Of a stretch of DNA of 64,000 bases, positions 60,476 to 64,000 are shown piece after piece. A program made the translations under genes and the position numbers. Numbering within the stretch: the first letter of the stretch is position 1; each line of letters opens with the position of its first letter. The stretch comes from Gemmatimonadaceae bacterium (lineage in GTDB: Bacteria; Gemmatimonadota; Gemmatimonadetes; Gemmatimonadales; Gemmatimonadaceae), in NCBI GenBank assembly GCA_020846935.1, contig JADLCY010000012.1, positions 33,304 through 97,303 on the forward strand. Reading direction: 5' to 3'. The notes under the pieces are model-generated. The model was given only the letters and a program-made list of their open reading frames with translations, had not been told where the DNA came from and ran no database searches.

Positions 60476-62992
60476 ATGTCGATTACACGATCCGTACTTG
60501 TCAGGTGCGTCGCGGTCGGCAGTGCCCTCTGGGGCCTGGCTTGTGGCGGCGATTCCAGCAACCCGGTAACGCCACCGCCTCCACCGCCTCCACCGCCGGT
60601 GGTCGCGACGGTAGAGGTCTCGCCCACGTCTGACACGATCCCCGTTGGGGCATCCACGACACTCACTGCCGTGGCTCGAGACGCGCAGGGGAAGACCCTG
60701 AGCGGGCGGACGGTGACCTGGACCACCAGCAATGGCGCGATCGCGACGGTATCCACGAGCGGAGTGGTGCAGGGTGTCGCGCATGGCCGCGCCGTGATCG
60801 CCGCCGAAATCGACGGGAAGCGCGACTCGGCGGTCGTTACGGTCGAGGCCGTGATCGCGATGGTGGAGGTCGCGCCACGGTCCGCCACTGTCGCCGCTGG
60901 TGCGTCAATGACGCTCACGGCGGTGGTGAAGGACGCGCAAGGCAATGTGATTCCCGGGCAGTCCCTGACTTGGACTACCAGCAACGGTGCGATCGCGACG
61001 GTCACCACCGGTGGAGTGGTGCAGGGGGTTGCGTTGGGCAGAGCCGTGATCTCCGCCGAAATCAGCGGGAAGCGCGATTCGGCGGTCGTCTCTGTCGAGA
61101 CGGTGGCCACGCTGGAGCAGAGCCGCGCCGTTACCCGCACGATTGGTCGGGGCGGAGGAACGATCACGGCGCAGGGGAGCGACGGTCGGAGTTACCGGTT
61201 GGAGATACCGGCGCAGGCGCTGAAGTCGCCCGTGGCGATCACCCTGACCCCCATCTCCTCGTTGAACGGGTTGCCCCTGTCGGGCGGCGCGAGGGGGGCA
61301 GTGCAGCTTGAGCCGAGCGGACTGCGATTCATGAGACCCGGGGTGTTGCGCATCGGATCAACCGCGGCGCCTGGCACCGGACAGACCGTGATCGGGTTCT
61401 CCGGTGCATCGGCGTCGTCGGTGGGGCTGGAGTTGGCGCGGTCACTGCCGGGCGAACTGGCGGTGCTGGTGACGCACTTCAGCACCGTGGGGGTCGGGTT
61501 TGGCACGCAGTCGGATGTCTCGCAGATATTGACCTCCTACCTGGGTAGCAACGCTCCGTCTCCGATAGACGCCTACCGGAGTCGGCTGCAGGCCGAGTTC
61601 TATTCGCAGCCGTACGATGCTGCGGCCGAGGCCCGGGCGGAGCAGATCGTTCGAGACGCGATGCGGCTGGTGGTGCTTCCGGCGGCGGCGACGGTGGCCA
61701 ACGACAACGATCTCGTCCGCTGGTTCACCGTGGTTGGGGCTTGGTGGCTCATGGTCTTGGACTTTGACGTCGACGGCGGAATGGCCATACCTGTGCTTGG
61801 GGCACCGGATCCATACCCGCAGCCGCCGTCCCCCAACCACGCGACCTTTGGCGGCGAGGTCGCGCAGCTGCGGGCGGCGTTCGCGCCGCTGCTGCGCGCG
61901 GCTGTGGCTGGCAATAACACGTTGTGCGCCAGTCAGGAGAGCTTCCCGGCTCTGGAAAACGTGTTGTTCTGGCAGAACGTGGCCGAGGCGATGGGGATCG
62001 CCACGGCGGCGGAACAACTGGACCGTGCGTCGATCCTGGCCAACGTTTGCGTGGATGTGGTCATGGCGTCGGACACGCTGCCCCGGGGGATCAACGTCGG
62101 CACGCCGTACTCCCTGGTGACGGTGTTCGGGGCACGGTTCAAGGGGCACACCGCGATCAAGCCGGTGGCGTTCGCGATGGAGGTGTTTTCGTCAGGCAAC
62201 GCCACGGTGGCTACCCCCTTGGGGGATAGTGACGCTGGGGGTCGCTATGTCACGACCGTACGGGCCATGGCGCCGGGGACGGTGGTCTTTTCAGCGAACG
62301 CATGCCTGATACCGCCCGGCTGGCTGGGGGCAACGGATGTCTGCGGCGACACGACCATCACGCGCACCGCAATCGACACCACGACGCCACCGCCACCGCC
62401 ACCGCCACCCCCGCCGCCACCAGCTGGTACCTGCCCTGACCTCAAGGTGTTTGGGGGATTCCCTCAGGACAGTCTGGACAAGCTCAGCTGCATCCAGAAC
62501 CTGAAGGTGGGCAATGGCAACTGGAGCTTCCCGATCCTCAACCGCGTTACCGGGGCAATCATGATTCTCGCGTCGTCCAGCTCAATCCGGGCCCCGGCAC
62601 TGACCGTAGTCGACGGCCCGATGAGCATCGGCGGCAGCCTTCTTGCGCTTGAGTTCCCGTCGCTGACCCGCATTGGGGACGGCGCGGACTTCGGACCCAG
62701 CGCGCTCACAGAACTCGACCTTTCGTCACTGGTACGCGTGGAAGGACCCCTCCGCATCGGCGGCATGGCCGATCTCAAGAAGCTGAAGATCGGGAGTGCA
62801 AGGATCGATGAGAACTTTTCCATTGTCGGCAATGGCGCCCTCACAGACATAGGTGGGGTGAGTTGTGGAATCATCGTTGACGGGGACCTGGCCATCATGA
62901 GCAACCCGGCGCTGCCGCAGGCAGTCGCACAGGCCAAAGCGAACTGCATCACGGTGACGGGGACGAAGACAGTGAAATTCAACAAACCTTGA
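60476..62992 (+). CDS. multidomain surface lipoprotein: two Ig-like (BIG2), ZU5-like, receptor L-like domains
   Basis: GGGAG precedes the ATG. Signal MSITRSVLVRCVAVGSALWGLAC is a lipoprotein signal. After a proline run come two near-identical Ig-like BIG2 domains (~45-130 and ~130-215; TVTWTTSNGAIATVSTSGVV and SLTWTTSNGAIATVTTGGVV). Then follows a ZU5-like domain (SYRLEIPAQALKSPVAITLTP), a helical central region with Trp-rich segment (~400-600), a 12-residue proline run (~640), and a C-terminal repeat region. The last resembles a receptor L-domain/LRR-like beta-helix (LTVVDGPMSIGGSLLALEFP, SLTRIGDG, ALTELDLSSLVRVEG, LKKLKIGSA). It is probably exposed at the cell surface for adhesion or ligand binding. 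Second gene of the operon opposite the BTAD regulator. Confidence 0.78.
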   Translation: MSITRSVLVRCVAVGSALWGLACGGDSSNPVTPPPPPPPPPVVATVEVSPTSDTIPVGASTTLTAVARDAQGKTLSGRTVTWTTSNGAIATVSTSGVVQGVAHGRAVIAAEIDGKRDSAVVTVEAVIAMVEVAPRSATVAAGASMTLTAVVKDAQGNVIPGQSLTWTTSNGAIATVTTGGVVQGVALGRAVISAEISGKRDSAVVSVETVATLEQSRAVTRTIGRGGGTITAQGSDGRSYRLEIPAQALKSPVAITLTPISSLNGLPLSGGARGAVQLEPSGLRFMRPGVLRIGSTAAPGTGQTVIGFSGASASSVGLELARSLPGELAVLVTHFSTVGVGFGTQSDVSQILTSYLGSNAPSPIDAYRSRLQAEFYSQPYDAAAEARAEQIVRDAMRLVVLPAAATVANDNDLVRWFTVVGAWWLMVLDFDVDGGMAIPVLGAPDPYPQPPSPNHATFGGEVAQLRAAFAPLLRAAVAGNNTLCASQESFPALENVLFWQNVAEAMGIATAAEQLDRASILANVCVDVVMASDTLPRGINVGTPYSLVTVFGARFKGHTAIKPVAFAMEVFSSGNATVATPLGDSDAGGRYVTTVRAMAPGTVVFSANACLIPPGWLGATDVCGDTTITRTAIDTTTPPPPPPPPPPPPAGTCPDLKVFGGFPQDSLDKLSCIQNLKVGNGNWSFPILNRVTGAIMILASSSSIRAPALTVVDGPMSIGGSLLALEFPSLTRIGDGADFGPSALTELDLSSLVRVEGPLRIGGMADLKKLKIGSARIDENFSIVGNGALTDIGGVSCGIIVDGDLAIMSNPALPQAVAQAKANCITVTGTKTVKFNKP

Positions 62993-63003
62993 GCAGGGGC
63001 GTG

Positions 63004-63186
63004 TCGGCCCAGGCGCGCTACGCGCAGCGTTTCGGGGCGGTCGAGCCGGTGTGTGCGAACCTGCGCCACAACAAGCGGCTGGACCGCTTCACGCTGCGCA
63101 GCCGCGTCAAGGTTGAGGCGCCGTGGCGACTCTTCTGTCTGGTGCACCACATCGAGACGCTCGCCCACACGGCTGCGCCGCCTAAC
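63004..63186 (+). pseudogene. C-terminal relic of an IS1182-type (DDE) transposase
   Basis: QARYAQRFGAVEPVCANLRH, NKRLDRFTLRSRVKVEAPWR and LFCLVHHIETLAH match the last ~60 residues of IS1182-family transposases (xVEPVFANLRHNKRLxRFTLRGxxKVxxQWxLxCLVHNIEKLA). Nothing of the N-terminal or catalytic DDE region is present, and no inverted repeat could be identified. The fragment abuts the lipoprotein gene's stop. Confidence 0.82.
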
Positions 63187-63350
63187 GCTTCTGGAGTCGG
63201 CGGTCGGTCGCGAACGCCCGCGCTCGGGAATCGTCCACGCGAACGGCCACAGACCTCACGACGCTCTCACTCCCCCTCCGCGTCGCTTACCAACGTGATG
63301 GCTGCTGCCGCGTCGACCAAGGAGGGTTTTCCTACACCTTGAACGACCAA

Positions 63351-63381
63351 GCTCAACGTTCGCTGCAGCGAAATGTTGGGC
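63351..63381. mobile_element. short attC-like palindrome
   Basis: GCTCAAC (63351-63357, fits RYYYAAC) and GTTGGGC (63375-63381, fits GTTRRRY) enclose TTCGCTGCAGCGAA, a perfect 14-bp palindrome. The element looks like the outer half of an attC site whose centre is lost. It precedes the GNAT gene by about 110 bp, as a cassette junction would. Confidence 0.5.
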
Positions 63382-63494
63382 GGCAAGTCTCCAGCTTCAC
63401 AGTGCCTGAGTTGACGCTTGGACTGGCGCATATCTTGCAACCGCCGAAAAACGGCCCAAGATTTGGGAGCACCGTCGACAGGAAAACCCGCCGC

Positions 63495-63989
63495 ATGAAC
63501 ATACGTGAGGCCCACAGCAGAAGATTTTGAAAGATTTGGCCGTTCTTCCGGGAGATTGTCGCAGCCGGCGAAACTTACGCTTACCCGCGAGACATAACCA
63601 AGGCTGATGCTTTTCATCTCTGGATGGAGTACCCGCGTAAGACGTTCGTGGCTGAAGAGGATGGCCGCATACTTGGCACCTACTACATCAAGACCAACAA
63701 CGCGGGCCCGGGCGCCCACGTTTGCAACTGCGGGTACATGGTTTCATCGGAGGCGCGCGGCAGGGGCTTGGCTACGACGATGTGTGAACACTCGCAGGCC
63801 GTTGCCATAGAACAGGGGTACAAGGCGATGCAGTTCAATTTTGTTGCCGCCAGCAACGAGGGCGCCGTGCGTCTGTGGACGAAGCTCGGGTTTGAAACGG
63901 TGGGACGACTGCCGCGGGCGTTCTCGCACCCCTCGATGGGATTGGTAGATGCGCTGGTGATGTACAAATGGCTCGACGCAACAGCTTGA
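63495..63989 (+). pseudogene. GNAT-family N-acetyltransferase, frameshifted near its start
   Basis: Most of a GNAT acetyltransferase is readable: IWPFFREIVAAGETYAYPRD, FVAEEDGRILGTYYI, YMVSSEARGRGLATTMCEH (acetyl-CoA loop), and NEGAVRLWTKLGFETVGRLP. The natural start MNIREA at 63495 is in the same overall frame, but an in-frame TGA follows at 63528. In the next frame the intervening codons read TAEDFER, the residues expected there, so two small compensating indels are likely. If translated from the ATG at 63624 the product would be 121 residues and lack the first strand and helix. It is either a pseudogene or affected by sequence error. Confidence 0.72.
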
Positions 63990-64000
63990 ATTCCGCCGCG

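Larger units (their letters stand above)
62993..63494. other. 502-bp region with mobile-element debris
   Basis: No intact gene. It contains a transposase C-terminal relic (63004-63186), the octamer GCCTAACG immediately at its end (63180-63187) and a 31-bp attC-like palindrome (63351-63381). The remaining ~110 bp before the GNAT start show nothing definite. Confidence 0.6.

Noticed and set aside
63267..63719. 150-codon minus-strand frame over the attC-like palindrome and GNAT gene
   Set aside because: Antisense to the GNAT coding region; the PPNISLQRTL stretch is just the translation of the attC-like element.

Overview
The window is a gene-dense, high-GC (by eye about two thirds G+C) bacterial chromosome segment. 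It carries no rRNA or tRNA gene that I can see. The gene content points to the Gemmatimonadota or a close relative. Features behind this inference are an ECF sigma factor of the TIGR02999-like type translationally coupled to a Ser/Thr kinase with TPR repeats, a giant BTAD/AAA/TPR regulator, DUF5916 and Oar-like outer-membrane proteins, LVIVD, DUF885 and DUF1343 proteins, and many Tat- or Sec-exported hydrolases.

Layout. 1-5 kb: end of a TonB-dependent receptor with an unusual helical tail, then a coupled pair of genes I do not recognise. 5.4-11.1 kb: secreted hydrolases (NamZ-like DUF1343, M20, M24, amidohydrolase). 11.2-20.4 kb: aquaporin, flavin reductase, a subclass B3 metallo-beta-lactamase, SIMPL and SPOR-like proteins, truncated haemoglobin, peptidase E, an LVIVD-repeat protein and a DinB-like protein. 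20.7-34.2 kb: lipoproteins, a MASE1 hybrid histidine kinase, BlaI- and MarR-type regulators, an M20 amidohydrolase, a beta-propeller lipoprotein between 22-bp direct repeats, DUF5916, an amidase, an M29-like protein and an alpha/beta hydrolase.

34.2-37.9 kb is a different kind of DNA. It is a string of small genes separated by attC-like integron recombination sites with no integrase in the window, that is, a CALIN-type cassette array. It holds brnT-brnA, phd/vapC, a monooxygenase lipoprotein, an XRE antitoxin with the wreck of its toxin, an NTF2-like protein and a broken second copy of vapC. 37.9-52.4 kb returns to core-like content: kinase/ECF pair, TPR protein, hydrolases, M19, M23, a 16-residue-repeat surface protein, DUF885 and two sugar isomerase-like proteins. 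52.4-53.0 kb is a degenerate tandem repeat array. 53-63 kb encodes a metalloprotease/propeller/barrel protein, the BTAD regulator, and divergently a small protein plus a multidomain Ig/L-domain lipoprotein. The right edge holds an IS1182-type transposase relic, a short attC-like palindrome and a frameshifted GNAT gene, so it again looks like mobile DNA.

How the genes work together. Most products are predicted to be exported and to degrade or recycle peptides, amino-acid derivatives and cell wall fragments. Regulation visible here is dominated by large one-protein systems (kinase-TPR, BTAD-AAA-TPR, hybrid kinase). A recurring word, CGTTAGGC, is scattered through ordinary genes in two different reading frames and at stop codons, which suggests selection at the DNA level. 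It is identical to an integron core-site consensus, so a link with the cassette array is worth testing.
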